A stretch of DNA of 64,000 bases from Arthrobacter sp. 31Y (lineage in GTDB: Bacteria; Actinomycetota; Actinomycetes; Actinomycetales; Micrococcaceae). Each line of letters opens with the position of its first letter. Within the stretch, counting starts at the first letter, position 1. Under the pieces are notes generated by a model that was not told where the DNA came from, did not search any database, and saw only the letters and a program-made list of their open reading frames with translations. The DNA is taken from assembly GCF_000526335.1 (NCBI RefSeq), contig NZ_JAFW01000001.1:1860001-1924000 (forward strand), written 5' to 3'. The translations under genes were made by a program, and so were the position numbers. Positions 8,114 through 17,976 of this stretch are shown here, in pieces.

Positions 8114-11100
8114 GCGTTACCCTTCCCGAGCGCAGCGGACTCGGCGGCTTCGTGGGCAAGTTCCGTATGCTCGGCAGCATCCTCCTCCGCCAGCGGCGCG
8201 CCTTTACCTTCAAAATGCTCATCGATTTCGGCTCCAAGGCTGCGGAGGACGTCCAGCGCCAACCCCACCACCACGATGTACACGCCGATGTCGAAAATCG
8301 TGGACGTGACGAACTTGACGTCGCCAAACACCGGCAGCCAGAACTCGATGATCGCGCTCTGGAATACCTGTCCGCCAAGGAAGAGCGGAACAACGCCGGA
8401 GGCTGCCGCCGTCGCAAGGCCCGTCCCCAAAAGCGTGCCGGCACTGATGGTCGCTGCCTCACTCAACTCGAATCGGCCACCAGCCAGATACCGAATGGTG
8501 AGGGCCAGGCCCGCGGTGAGGCCGCCCGCGAAGCCGCCGCCCGGCAGGTTATGTCCGGCCAGGAGGAGGTAAATGGAGAAGACGATCATCGAGTGGAAGA
8601 TCAGCCTCGTCACCACTTCAAAGATGATCGAGCGTCGCTCAGGTGCGAGGGTGCGTCCCGCCACCAGCCACGCGTCGCGGGTGACGTCGGTGAACTTTTT
8701 GGCAACGGCCAGCGTGGCGCCGTCGTGTGAATCACGGTCGACGCCGGTGCGGCGCCCCACGCTGCCTTCCGGCACGGCCTCCGAGGTCTTGATGCGGTCA
8801 CCGCGGCTGCGGACGAAGATCAAACTCGCTACACCAGTGGCGGCAATCGCCAGCACGGAAATCTCTCCAAACGTATCCCATGCGCGGATATCCACCAGGG
8901 TCACATTAACCACGTTCAGACCTCCGCCGCCTTCATAGGCCAACCGCGGGAAATCAAGGGAAATGGGAGTAGCCACGCGGGCGCCCATGGCATAAATGGC
9001 CACAAAGATCATGGTTATACCGAACGCCGCCCCGATGATCACGCGGATCACCCTGAGACGGCCTCCGGTCCTGTCCCTGAGCTCTGCAGGCAGGCTGCGC
9101 ATGGCCAGCACGAACGCCACCAGCACAATGGTTTCCACCAGCATCTGCGTCAGGGCGAGGTCCGGAGCGCCCTGCAAGGCGAACATGAGGGCAATGCCAT
9201 AACCGGTGACGGACACCATGAGAACGGCGAGGAAACGCTTGTTGGCACGGACTGCGGCCAGCGCACCCACCACGATTCCGGCGCCTGCCACAAGCTGCAG
9301 TGGAGAGTTGGGGTCGATGAAGTAGATGCCGTCGGGCAATGGCTTGTTGGCCATGATCAATGCGGTCGCCGGCACAGCGAACGCTACCGTCAGGATTACT
9401 GCCAGATAGAAGTACAGGGAACCACGCTGCGTGCGGCCCGTGACCCAGACCGCGACATCGTCCAAGGCCCCGATGGTGTTTTGGTATGCGCGGTCGCCGT
9501 CCACCCAGTCAGGGACCAAGCCTTGAGCGCGGGAGACAAGGTTGCGTCCGTAGAACATCGCAGCGCCAGCCGCAAAAGTTATCGCTGTTAGCCCCAGTGC
9601 GGGGGTGATGCCATGCCACAAAGCCAAGTGTCCGGCGTCGACCGCGTCTGGACGGTCGGCGAACAACGCCGCATAAGGCTGAATCCACGTGTCCACGGGG
9701 GCCGGCCAGAGGCCGTACACGATGGTGAGCAGGCTGAGGATGGCCGGGGCGGCAAGAAACGCGGGCTTGATGGGTTTGAAAGGTGTGGGTTCAACGCCCG
9801 GCTTGACGGCAAACGCGCCCCACATGAAGCGGGCACTGTAGGCGAAAGTGAGGATGGAACCGATGACCAGCCCAATCAGGATCCAGATGCCCCACGCCGG
9901 AGCATGATCGCCGGTGCCGTAGTGGACAAAGGCCTCGAAGACCGACTCCTTGGCCACGAAACCAGCTAACGGCGGCACGCCGGCCATGGACGCAGCCGCA
10001 ATACCGGCCACCACACCGAGGGCCCGCGATGAACGGAAAACTCCGGATAGCTTGCGGATATCGCGGGTCCCGGATTGGTGGTCGATGATGCCCACCACCA
10101 GGAACAGCGTCGCTTTGAACAGGCCATGGGCGAGCAGCAATCCCAGCCCGGCGAGGGCAGCGTCGGGGCGGCCCAGACCCACCACCATGGTGAGGAAGCC
10201 AAGCTGACTGACGGTGCCGTAAGCGAGGATGAGCTTAATGTCGGTTTGGCGAAGTGCCCGGTAGCCGCCAACCAGCATGGTGGCCAGGCCCAGCCCCAGA
10301 ACCACAGGAAGCCAGAACTCCGACGTCGAAAAGCCCGGTGCCAGGCGCGCGACAAGGTAAATGCCGGCCTTGACCATCGCCGCCGCATGCAAGTAAGCGC
10401 TGACGGGCGTGGGAGCGGCCATCGCGCCCGGCAGCCAGAAGTGGAATGGAACAAGCGCCGATTTGGTCACCGCGCCAGCTAGGACAAGTACGACGGCGGC
10501 GGCCACCGCCCCTTGCATCGGTCCGCTCATGAGCGTCCCGGCTTGGTCCAGAATGGCTGAAATCCGGTAGGTGCCTGCAGCTTGGCCCATGATGATGAGG
10601 CCAACGAGCATGGCCAGACCACCCGCGGTGGTGACCATAAGTGCCTGCAGAGCTGATCGGCGTGCAGCCAGGCGGGTGCGCGCATAGCCGATCAGCAGGT
10701 AGGACAGGATGGTGGTGAGCTCCCAGAAGATGAACAGCATCAGGAGGTCATCGGACGTCACCAAACCGAACATCGCCCCGGCGAAGGCAAGGAGCTGAGC
10801 TCCAAATCCGCCGAGGTCCGCGTCCTCGTTCTTGAAGTAACGGGCGCAATAAATCAACACCAAAGATCCGACGCCGAGGATCAGGAGGGACATGATCCAA
10901 GCCAACGGATCCATGCGGAAGGCGAGTTCAAGCTTCAGGCTGGGGATCCACGGAAGGACCTCTTCCATGCCTCCACCGGAATATACGGAGTTGTACTGGA
11001 AGAGCAGCCAAATAAAGGCGCCTGCGGGTACCGCTGCAAGGGCGTAGAACGCGTTTCTGCCGAGTTTGCGAAAGATCAAAGGCGCCACAGTTGCCGCTAC

Positions 11101-11127
11101 AAAGGTGATGGCGAGAACTGTGATCAC
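8110..11127 (-). CDS. mrpA: Na+/H+ antiporter subunit A, MrpA-MrpB fusion
   Basis: 1005 residues. The first 650 or so carry the MrpA/NuoL-like proton-conducting domain (SDDLLMLFIFWELTTILSYLLI, KSALVPFHFWLPGAMAAPTPVSAYLHAA). Next comes an MrpA-specific C-terminal region, then from about residue 845 an MrpB domain with HNLPGGGFAGGLTAGLALTIRYLAGG. The fused A/B form explains why no separate mrpB follows. It starts the mrpACDEFG operon; the GTG has GGAG eight bases upstream. The operon product exports Na+ in exchange for protons and supports pH and salt tolerance. Confidence 0.94.
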   Translation of the reverse strand: MITVLAITFVAATVAPLIFRKLGRNAFYALAAVPAGAFIWLLFQYNSVYSGGGMEEVLPWIPSLKLELAFRMDPLAWIMSLLILGVGSLVLIYCARYFKNEDADLGGFGAQLLAFAGAMFGLVTSDDLLMLFIFWELTTILSYLLIGYARTRLAARRSALQALMVTTAGGLAMLVGLIIMGQAAGTYRISAILDQAGTLMSGPMQGAVAAAVVLVLAGAVTKSALVPFHFWLPGAMAAPTPVSAYLHAAAMVKAGIYLVARLAPGFSTSEFWLPVVLGLGLATMLVGGYRALRQTDIKLILAYGTVSQLGFLTMVVGLGRPDAALAGLGLLLAHGLFKATLFLVVGIIDHQSGTRDIRKLSGVFRSSRALGVVAGIAAASMAGVPPLAGFVAKESVFEAFVHYGTGDHAPAWGIWILIGLVIGSILTFAYSARFMWGAFAVKPGVEPTPFKPIKPAFLAAPAILSLLTIVYGLWPAPVDTWIQPYAALFADRPDAVDAGHLALWHGITPALGLTAITFAAGAAMFYGRNLVSRAQGLVPDWVDGDRAYQNTIGALDDVAVWVTGRTQRGSLYFYLAVILTVAFAVPATALIMANKPLPDGIYFIDPNSPLQLVAGAGIVVGALAAVRANKRFLAVLMVSVTGYGIALMFALQGAPDLALTQMLVETIVLVAFVLAMRSLPAELRDRTGGRLRVIRVIIGAAFGITMIFVAIYAMGARVATPISLDFPRLAYEGGGGLNVVNVTLVDIRAWDTFGEISVLAIAATGVASLIFVRSRGDRIKTSEAVPEGSVGRRTGVDRDSHDGATLAVAKKFTDVTRDAWLVAGRTLAPERRSIIFEVVTRLIFHSMIVFSIYLLLAGHNLPGGGFAGGLTAGLALTIRYLAGGRFELSEAATISAGTLLGTGLATAAASGVVPLFLGGQVFQSAIIEFWLPVFGDVKFVTSTIFDIGVYIVVVGLALDVLRSLGAEIDEHFEGKGAPLAEEDAAEHTELAHEAAESAALGKGNA

Positions 11128-11329
11128 TGTTATCTCCGCAAAGTCAGGAACATATTGTCAAAAGTTGGAGCAGGCGGTCATACGTTGGGTTCGGTTTAGC
11201 TAGTTTATCAAGGCGGACTGACAGTTTTCGGCATCGGAACCCGTCTGCGCGCACGGCTTAAAGCGGCGTTCTCCACAACCCGGTCTGTCATGTGCCCACC
11301 GGTATCCTCGCCCCTATAGCATTCAAGCT

Positions 11330-12733
11330 ATGAACGCGGCCGCAGTTCCCGAAGCCTCCCACCCAACGTCCGAGCTTGCCTCGGGACCCGTCGCCTCAAA
11401 AAAGGCGCAAATACTCGCTTGGGCAGCCTGGGACTGGGGCTCGGCTGCCTTCCAAGCGGTCATGACCACCTTCGTTTTCACCGTGTACTTGACATCAAAT
11501 GCCTTCGGCGGGGAAGACGCTGCCTCGGCAGCCCTCGGTGCCGCCCTGGCCATTGCAGGCCTCGCCATTGCGCTACTCGCTCCCGTCACCGGTCAGCGTT
11601 CGGACGCCGGAGGACGCCGCAAGCTCTGGCTGGGCGTCAACACCGCCGCCACGGCCGTCCTGACCGCGCTGTGCTTCTTCGTTTTCCCGCAACCTGAGTT
11701 CCTGCTCCTCGGCGTATGCCTGATCGCGGCCGGCAACATCTTCTTCGAGTTTGCTGGTGTGAATTACAACGCCATGCTGGCCCAGATCTCAACCCCCAAG
11801 AACATTGGCAGGGTCAGTGGCTTTGGCTGGGCCATGGGGTATCTCGGCGGAATCGTGGCGCTCCTCCTCGTCCTGCAGTTATTTGTTCAGCCCTCCTTTG
11901 ACTGGTTCGGCTCGTCCACTCAGGACTCCCTCAACATCCGCCTCGTTGCCATCTTCTCCGCCCTGTGGTTCTTCATCTTTGCCCTCCCCGTCATGTTCGC
12001 CGTGCCGGAAGTTTCCGTGAAGAAGGACACTGCATCGCTGGGATTTGTCGCATCGTACAAGTTGCTCTTCCGCCGCATCAGGGCGATCTACAAAACCAGT
12101 CCCCACACGATCTACTTCCTGTTGTCCAGCGCTATCTTCCGCGACGGCCTGGCGGCCGTGTTTACCTTCGGCGGCGTCATCGCCGCCGGTACCTTCGGCT
12201 TCGAACTCAAGGACGTCATCTTCTTCGCCATCTTCGGCAATGTAGTAGCGGCCGTCGGTGCAATCGTCGGAGGCTTCCTGGATGACAGGATCGGGCCCAA
12301 GGCCGTCATCATCCTCTCCTTGGTTGGGCTCCTCATCGCGGGCACAGCCATCCTGGTTCTCGGCAACGGCGATTACGTCTTCTTCGGAAACGATTGGCCC
12401 GGAACCTCCACGTTCTGGGTCTTCGGCCTGTTGCTCTGCTTGTTCGTGGGACCAGCCCAATCGTCTTCACGGGCCTATCTGGCAAGGCTCGCCCCCGCTG
12501 GGGAATCCGGTGAACTCTTTGGGCTGTACGCCACAACGGGCAGGGCAGTCAGCTTCCTCGCCCCCACCCTCTTCACCCTGTGCATCACCATCGCCTCGCC
12601 GCTTGTTGCAGAAGGTGAAGCCCAACGCTGGGGCATCCTGGGAATCATGGTGGTGCTGTTTGCAGGTCTGCTGGTGATCCTGCCGGTGAAACCACCGGCC
12701 AAGGTGGAAATAGCCGTGGTCCCAGAGCGTTAA
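11330..12733 (+). CDS. MFS transporter, UMF1/Atg22-like
   Basis: 467 residues with about 12 membrane helices. The opening QILAWAAWDWGSAAFQAVMTTFVFTVYL is characteristic of the UMF1 family related to yeast Atg22, which exports amino acids from vacuoles; bacterial substrates are not established. It is divergent from mrpA, with about 200 bases between them. TAGCAT at 11317-11322 sits seven bases before the ATG, which has no clear Shine-Dalgarno, suggesting a leaderless mRNA. Confidence 0.85.
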   Translation: MNAAAVPEASHPTSELASGPVASKKAQILAWAAWDWGSAAFQAVMTTFVFTVYLTSNAFGGEDAASAALGAALAIAGLAIALLAPVTGQRSDAGGRRKLWLGVNTAATAVLTALCFFVFPQPEFLLLGVCLIAAGNIFFEFAGVNYNAMLAQISTPKNIGRVSGFGWAMGYLGGIVALLLVLQLFVQPSFDWFGSSTQDSLNIRLVAIFSALWFFIFALPVMFAVPEVSVKKDTASLGFVASYKLLFRRIRAIYKTSPHTIYFLLSSAIFRDGLAAVFTFGGVIAAGTFGFELKDVIFFAIFGNVVAAVGAIVGGFLDDRIGPKAVIILSLVGLLIAGTAILVLGNGDYVFFGNDWPGTSTFWVFGLLLCLFVGPAQSSSRAYLARLAPAGESGELFGLYATTGRAVSFLAPTLFTLCITIASPLVAEGEAQRWGILGIMVVLFAGLLVILPVKPPAKVEIAVVPER

Positions 12734-12797
12734 CTACATAGGGCTGGCTGAGCATGAACGCCGTACCAGACCCGTACAACAGAGTTAGGGTGGAGCT

Positions 12798-13280
12798 ATG
12801 AACGTGGATGAGACAGAACTCCCGGGCCTCGGGATCCGCAAGGATTTCGTCACGGCCTCGGGCCGTCGCATCGGTGTCGTGGAACTTCGTGAGGGCGAGA
12901 CCGAACTTTTCGTGTCCACCTGGGATGATCCTGACACGTGTCAGGCATCCATACCGTTGACAGCCGATGAAGCGTCGACACTGGGGAACCTCCTGGGTGG
13001 CCAACACATTGCCATGCGCTTGGCTGAGGAGCATCGCGAGATACCGGGCATTGTCACCCGCCAGTTTTCCATCACGCCTGAATCGCCCTTCGCGAACCAA
13101 CCCATGGGTAAGGCGCAGATACGCACGCGCAGCGGTGTGTCCATCGTGGCGATCATGCGCGAAGGCGAGGTGGTCCCGTCGCCGGCACCCGACGTCGTAC
13201 TTCACACCGGCGATTTGCTCGTAGCGGTCGGCACGCAGGAAGGTCTTGACTCGGCAGCCGACATCCTGCGCAACGGCTAA
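12798..13280 (+). CDS. Cation/proton antiporter regulatory subunit (KhtT-like, TrkA-C domain)
   Basis: 160 residues. The first half (LPGLGIRKDFVTASGRRIGV, TADEASTLGNLLGGQ) matches KhtT-type regulators; the second half (about residues 85-158) is an RCK_C/TrkA-C ligand-binding domain with MREGEVVPSPAPDVVLHTGDLLVAVGT. It should bind a nucleotide or pH signal and gate the antiporter encoded five bases downstream. TAGGGT at 12786-12791 is six bases before the ATG, consistent with leaderless transcription. Confidence 0.85.
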   Translation: MNVDETELPGLGIRKDFVTASGRRIGVVELREGETELFVSTWDDPDTCQASIPLTADEASTLGNLLGGQHIAMRLAEEHREIPGIVTRQFSITPESPFANQPMGKAQIRTRSGVSIVAIMREGEVVPSPAPDVVLHTGDLLVAVGTQEGLDSAADILRNG

Positions 13281-13285
13281 CCGGA

Positions 13286-14485
13286 ATGGATCCGCTCGCA
13301 TTAGCCCTCGTTGAACTGGGGGCCGTCGTCTTCTGCCTCGGTCTCCTTGCTCGACTAGCGGGCCGGATAGGCATGTCCCCCATTCCTCTCTATCTGGTGG
13401 GGGGCCTGGCCTTCGGAGCCGGCGGGTTCGTCAAGCTCGATGGCATGCACGAGTTCGCCCATCTCTCTGGAGAAATTGGCGTCATCCTCCTGCTGCTTAT
13501 GCTCGGACTGGAATATACGGCCTCGGAGCTCGTCACTGGCCTCCGGCGGTCGTGGCAGGCCGGCGTCATGGATTTTGTCCTCAACTTCATCCCTGGTGCG
13601 GGCTTGGCCTTGCTTCTCGGCTGGGGGCTCGTGGGCGCAATCGTCATGGGTGGCGTCACCTACATCTCGTCGTCCGGTATCGCCGCCAAGGTGATCACCG
13701 ACCTCGGTCGTATCGGTAACCGCGAGACTCCCGTGGTGCTTTCCATCTTGGTCTTTGAAGACCTCGCCATGGCCATCTACCTTCCCATCCTCACCGCCAT
13801 CCTTGCCGGTGTAGGGTTCCTGGGCGGATTGCAAACCGTGGGCATTGCACTGGCGGTGGTCACGGTGGTCTTGGTCATCGCCCTCAAGCACGGCCACCGC
13901 GTCTCGCAAGCGGTGCACAGTGAGAACTCTGAGGTCTTCCTGCTCAACGTGCTGGGCCTCGCACTCCTCGTGGCGGGCATTGCATCCGCCCTCCAAGTAT
14001 CGGCCGCAGTGGGGGCCTTCATGTTGGGCATTGCCATCTCAGGCGCGACAGCTCACAACGCCACCAGGATTCTGGAACCGTTGCGGGACCTCTTTGCTGC
14101 GATCTTCTTTGTAGCGTTCGGGCTCAACACGGACCCCACGTCCATTCCGCCGGTCCTTGGATGGGCTCTGGTGCTGGCAGTCATCACCGCCGCAACCAAG
14201 ATGCTCACGGGAATATGGGCCGCCAAGCGAGCCGGCATCGCTGTGCCGGGCCGCTTCCGCGCAGGAGCGGCCTTGATCGCCCGTGGTGAGTTCTCCATAG
14301 TCATTGCGGGGCTGGCTGTTGCTTCCGGCGCAGTGCCCGACGAACTCGCGGCACTCGCTACCGCTTACGTCCTCATCATGGCTATTCTCGGTCCACTTGC
14401 GGCCCGCTTCGTGGAACCGGTGGTCAAGGCCATCAGGAAGACACCAGGAGCTCCACCGCGTACGCCTGAGCGCGCCCCGGCGTAG
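13286..14485 (+). CDS. K+/H+ antiporter, CPA2 family (KhtU/KefB-like)
   Basis: 399 residues with about 12 membrane helices of the Na_H_Exchanger fold. Conserved features include a glycine-rich SGEIGVILLLLMLGLEYTASEL, TYISSSGIAAKVITDLGR in the unwound helix region, and FEDLAMAIYLPIL, the CPA2 acidic motif. It lies five bases after its probable regulatory subunit, the same pairing as KhtT-KhtU. It probably exports K+ (or another cation) for protons. There is no C-terminal TrkA-N domain, consistent with a separate regulator. Confidence 0.88.
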   Translation: MDPLALALVELGAVVFCLGLLARLAGRIGMSPIPLYLVGGLAFGAGGFVKLDGMHEFAHLSGEIGVILLLLMLGLEYTASELVTGLRRSWQAGVMDFVLNFIPGAGLALLLGWGLVGAIVMGGVTYISSSGIAAKVITDLGRIGNRETPVVLSILVFEDLAMAIYLPILTAILAGVGFLGGLQTVGIALAVVTVVLVIALKHGHRVSQAVHSENSEVFLLNVLGLALLVAGIASALQVSAAVGAFMLGIAISGATAHNATRILEPLRDLFAAIFFVAFGLNTDPTSIPPVLGWALVLAVITAATKMLTGIWAAKRAGIAVPGRFRAGAALIARGEFSIVIAGLAVASGAVPDELAALATAYVLIMAILGPLAARFVEPVVKAIRKTPGAPPRTPERAPA

Positions 14486-14579
14486 CGAGCGCGTCACCTC
14501 CCCCGCCGAGGGGCGGGATCTCAACCCAAAGACACGCCTAAAGCCCCGAGAGTTAACCCCTCGGCAACAAGGCGCGACG

Positions 14580-15155
14580 CTAGATGGACGTCCGGTGGAA
14601 GTTCTGGTGGCTGCGGCTCGCGGTGGGTCCACGCTGGCCCTGGTAGCGGTTACCGTATTCGCCGGAACCGTAGGGGTGCTCCGCCGAGGAGGTCAGCCGG
14701 AAGAAGCACAGCTGGCCGATCTTCATGCCCGGCCAGAGCTTGATGGGCAACGTGGCAACGTTGGAGAGCTCCAAGGTCACGTGACCCGAGAAACCGGGAT
14801 CGATGAAGCCGGCCGTTGAGTGCGTCAGCAGCCCGAGGCGACCCAGGGAGGACTTCCCCTCGAGACGCGCAGCGATGTCATCGGCAAGGCTGACAGTTTC
14901 GTACGTGGAGCCGAGCACGAATTCCCCCGGGTGAAGGATGAACGGCTCGTCGCCCTCCACTTCCACCAACCGGGTCAATTCCGGCTGTTCCTCGGCGGGG
15001 TCGATGTGGGCGTATTTATGGTTGTCGAAGAGCCGGAAGAACCGGTCAATCCGCACGTCCACGGAGGACGGCTGAACCATCGCGGGGTCGTACGGTTCAA
15101 GAACAATCCGTTGGGAGTCTATTTCGGCACGAATATCGCGGTCAGAGATCAGCAC
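14580..15155 (-). CDS. dcd: dCTP deaminase, probably bifunctional dCTP deaminase/dUTPase
   Basis: 191 residues, the usual Dcd length. Conserved blocks [49 protein letters not shown] and [13 protein letters not shown] match the actinobacterial type. The M. tuberculosis enzyme of this type converts dCTP directly to dUMP, so bifunctionality is inferred from the close similarity. The start is a GTG at 15155; the open frame continues far upstream through the opposite-strand CAP gene and is not coding. TATTTT lies seven bases before the GTG, indicating a leaderless transcript. Confidence 0.93.
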
Positions 15156-15264
15156 AGCATCAAAAATACCCCATGCATTGTCCGCGCCGCCCCATGGGAC
15201 TATAGTTCCCGGACATGTAGAACCGCGCCCGTACTTGGGGGCAACGAGCATTCGCGGGGTAATT

Positions 15265-17229
15265 GTGAGAAAACTGGCTGCGCCTGCTGCCATTGTGCTG
15301 GCCTGCACCCTGGCTCTGGGGGTGGCTGCTTCCAGCCAGATTTTTCCTTCCACACAGACCCAGCCCGGCCCCTCTGTCACCGCTTCGGCAGCAGTCCCGT
15401 CAGGACTGACAGCACCGAAGGAAAGCACGACGGCGGACCCCGCACCTTCCGTGCCCCTCCCGGCGGCCGGCAACGCATCCCAGCCGGCCCAGGTGCCCAC
15501 CCCGGACGCCGGGCCCTTGGAGCCGACACCAGGGGTCTCCATGGGAACCGGCTCGGACAGCGGACCCGTCGCAGTGGATCCCGTCTTTGAAACTCCGCCG
15601 CCTTTGCCCAGCATCGGGCCCTCGTGGGGTCCGGACAACCCCTCGGACCCTGGCGTCACCGAACCACCAGCCACGGAACCCACTCCGCAGGGGACCGCTG
15701 GCGCAGTCCCCTCCATAACCACACCTACGGCCCCGGCCGTAGGGCCCAGCCCGTCTGCGGCACCAACGGACACGGCACCAACGGAACCGGCACCAACAGA
15801 AACGTCGTCCCCAACTCCGAAGCCCACCGAAACCGCCTCACCCACTCCGACGGCAACATCCGAAGCGACACCAACCGCGCCGCCCATCCCCTCACCAGCA
15901 CCCTCCACACCCTTCCCGGGCAAGAGCCCCAGCGGCGACGTCAATCCCGACAACGGTGCCCTGGCTCTCCTCCCTGACAGCAACGCGGCAGCAATCCTGA
16001 CGGTGTTCAACGCGATCAACAGCTACCGCGCGTCGCTCGGACTGGCCCCGGTGAAGTACCACGCAACAGTGGCCAGCCTGGCCCAGGACTGGTCCAACAA
16101 CATTGCAACGCGTGAGGTGATCCAGCACCGCGCCAATTTCTGGACAGATCCCCGGGCGCTCAATCCAAACAATGGCGCGGGTGAGGTCATCGCTGTCCGT
16201 TGGGACCGGGACGCGGCGCAGCTGGTGGAGTGGTGGAAGGGCTCCCCTGGTCATGATGCACTTTTGCGTGATCCCCGGTTCAACGTCATGGGCATCGGCA
16301 TCACGTACACCGACGGTAATTGGCAGACCACCCCCAACCGCTACACGCTCTGGGGTGTGGTGAATTTCTTTGGCTATACGTCGCTGCCGGCAGGGACCAC
16401 CACCAGCCCGGGAGGCACGGTACCACCACCAACGGACCCTGTGGCTGTCTGCGAACCGGGAAGCAAGCACCAACCACCCACGCTTAACCTGAGCGCGGCA
16501 TCGATCAGCAGCGCAGCTGACCTCGTATCAATCGCCGCCGACGGATCAGTGGTGGCGTACCCTTCGTGGGGTGGTGGCCGGTATGGCGGTGGCAAGAGAA
16601 TCGGCGTCGGGTTCACCGGGCTGAAGGACCTTTTCATTACCGACTGGGACCGTGACGGCGTGTTTGACCTGATCTCCCAAAGGCTTGACGGGGCCCTCTT
16701 GGTGTATCCGGGTCTCCAAACCGGCGGATTCAAGGATCCTGTTGCGCTGGGCCAGGGCTGGGGGAAGCTGAACATTGCGGTGGGCACCTGGTGCGCCAAC
16801 AACAGGCTTCCCCAGATAGTTGCCATGGATTCGGGCGGCAACCTGTACCTGTATAAGAACGCGGGCCTGGCCTACATTCGGTCGCAAGCGGCGATCGGTA
16901 CGGGATTCCCTGCGATCAGGCTCAGCATGGTGGATTACAACGCCGACGGTTTCCAAGACCTGCTCACCACGGAGGCCAACGGAACACTCCGCCTGTATCG
17001 GGGCAGCGGACTGGGCACGCCCAAGCAGGAATCACGTCCGGTAGTGGGTTCGGAGTGGACCGATTACACGGGGCTGCGGCCTCTTCGCGGGGTGACAGCT
17101 CCCGATTCCACGGGCATCGCCGGGCTGAACCGCAACGGTGTTGTTGAGTATTGGGATCTCAACACAGGACGGCTTACAACGCCGGTGACCATCGGCATCG
17201 GCTGGAGCGGGCTGAAGTTCGCCCAATAG
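15265..17229 (+). CDS. Secreted CAP-domain protein with C-terminal FG-GAP-type repeats
   Basis: 654 residues. A signal peptide ([21 protein letters not shown]) is followed by a Pro/Thr/Ser/Ala-rich linker to about residue 230. A CAP/SCP domain follows ([47 protein letters not shown]). From about residue 410 there are VCBS/FG-GAP-like repeats with calcium-binding [10 protein letters not shown] and [14 protein letters not shown] domains occur in secreted proteins; this repeat type forms a beta-propeller often used for binding. The GTG start has GCGGGG upstream; the longer frame from 15178 adds 29 residues before the signal peptide. Function is unknown. Confidence 0.82.
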   Translation: MRKLAAPAAIVLACTLALGVAASSQIFPSTQTQPGPSVTASAAVPSGLTAPKESTTADPAPSVPLPAAGNASQPAQVPTPDAGPLEPTPGVSMGTGSDSGPVAVDPVFETPPPLPSIGPSWGPDNPSDPGVTEPPATEPTPQGTAGAVPSITTPTAPAVGPSPSAAPTDTAPTEPAPTETSSPTPKPTETASPTPTATSEATPTAPPIPSPAPSTPFPGKSPSGDVNPDNGALALLPDSNAAAILTVFNAINSYRASLGLAPVKYHATVASLAQDWSNNIATREVIQHRANFWTDPRALNPNNGAGEVIAVRWDRDAAQLVEWWKGSPGHDALLRDPRFNVMGIGITYTDGNWQTTPNRYTLWGVVNFFGYTSLPAGTTTSPGGTVPPPTDPVAVCEPGSKHQPPTLNLSAASISSAADLVSIAADGSVVAYPSWGGGRYGGGKRIGVGFTGLKDLFITDWDRDGVFDLISQRLDGALLVYPGLQTGGFKDPVALGQGWGKLNIAVGTWCANNRLPQIVAMDSGGNLYLYKNAGLAYIRSQAAIGTGFPAIRLSMVDYNADGFQDLLTTEANGTLRLYRGSGLGTPKQESRPVVGSEWTDYTGLRPLRGVTAPDSTGIAGLNRNGVVEYWDLNTGRLTTPVTIGIGWSGLKFAQ

Positions 17230-17316
17230 AACTCCGCCCAACTAAACGCTGCAATGAAACTGATGGAAACATCGGCACCCAACCCGGGTGTCGACGTCGT
17301 ACGCCACAAGCCGCGA

Positions 17317-17760
17317 CTAATCGTCCGCGTGTGCTTCGATGGCGACCTTGAGCTGTTCCAGCTGCGCTACCTCGCCCTCCAGAGACTTCTGGATGATGCC
17401 GTTCATGAGCTTCCGCAGGCCCTTTGGATGGTACTCAAGGGCGAACCGGAGGCGGGTGGTGTTGCCTTCGGTGCTGAGGTAGAAACCGCCTGTGGGCCTA
17501 GCCGGTCCAGTCACTACGGCATAGCGGACTTCGGCTCCGGGACGGGCGTCGGTGATCCTGAAATCGGCGGCGACGGGCCGGCCGCCAGGGCCGGTAACCG
17601 TCTGTTGGTAGAGGGCGCCTTTTTGGCCGCGAACGCCGGATCGAAGCGCGATGCTGCGAACTCCCGAACGCCACAGGGAGTTGTTCATCCCGTCCATGAG
17701 GAACCCGTAAACGGTCATGGCGTCCCTGCTGATCACCACTTCATTGGCTGCGAATGCCAC
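17317..17760 (-). CDS. SRPBCC-type polyketide cyclase/START-like protein
   Basis: 147 residues from a GTG with AGAGG upstream. The sequence (VAFAANEVVISRDAMTVYGFLMDGMNNSLWRSGV at the start, TRLRFALEYHPKGLRKLMNGIIQKSLEGEVAQLEQLKVAIE at the end) follows the SRPBCC pattern: a beta-rich core ending in a long amphipathic helix. Members bind hydrophobic ligands or act as polyketide cyclases; here the role is unknown. It is a single gene between two plus-strand cell-wall genes. Confidence 0.72.
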   Translation of the reverse strand: MAFAANEVVISRDAMTVYGFLMDGMNNSLWRSGVRSIALRSGVRGQKGALYQQTVTGPGGRPVAADFRITDARPGAEVRYAVVTGPARPTGGFYLSTEGNTTRLRFALEYHPKGLRKLMNGIIQKSLEGEVAQLEQLKVAIEAHADD

Positions 17761-17976
17761 GGGAACCTCTTTCGGCGTACTGTCGAATGTTCGTAGCCCG
17801 GTTCCCCATACGCTGCAGCTAACACCCTCAGAATAGACAGCGGCGGGGCGCCCGCGACACAAGGCGGCCGAGCCTTGACCGAATGGTTATCTGGCAATTT
17901 TTCTCAAGCACTGCTGACACGCGACCGGAGGCCGGGTAGAGTGCCTGCGGCTGGCTATAAGAAAATTGGGGGCGTT

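Noticed and set aside
15156..16019. Extension of the dcd frame to give a 479-residue protein
   Set aside because: The extra sequence is Gly/Val-rich antisense of the Pro/Thr-rich CAP linker; Dcd proteins start at the [11 protein letters not shown] segment, where a GTG with a -10 motif is found.
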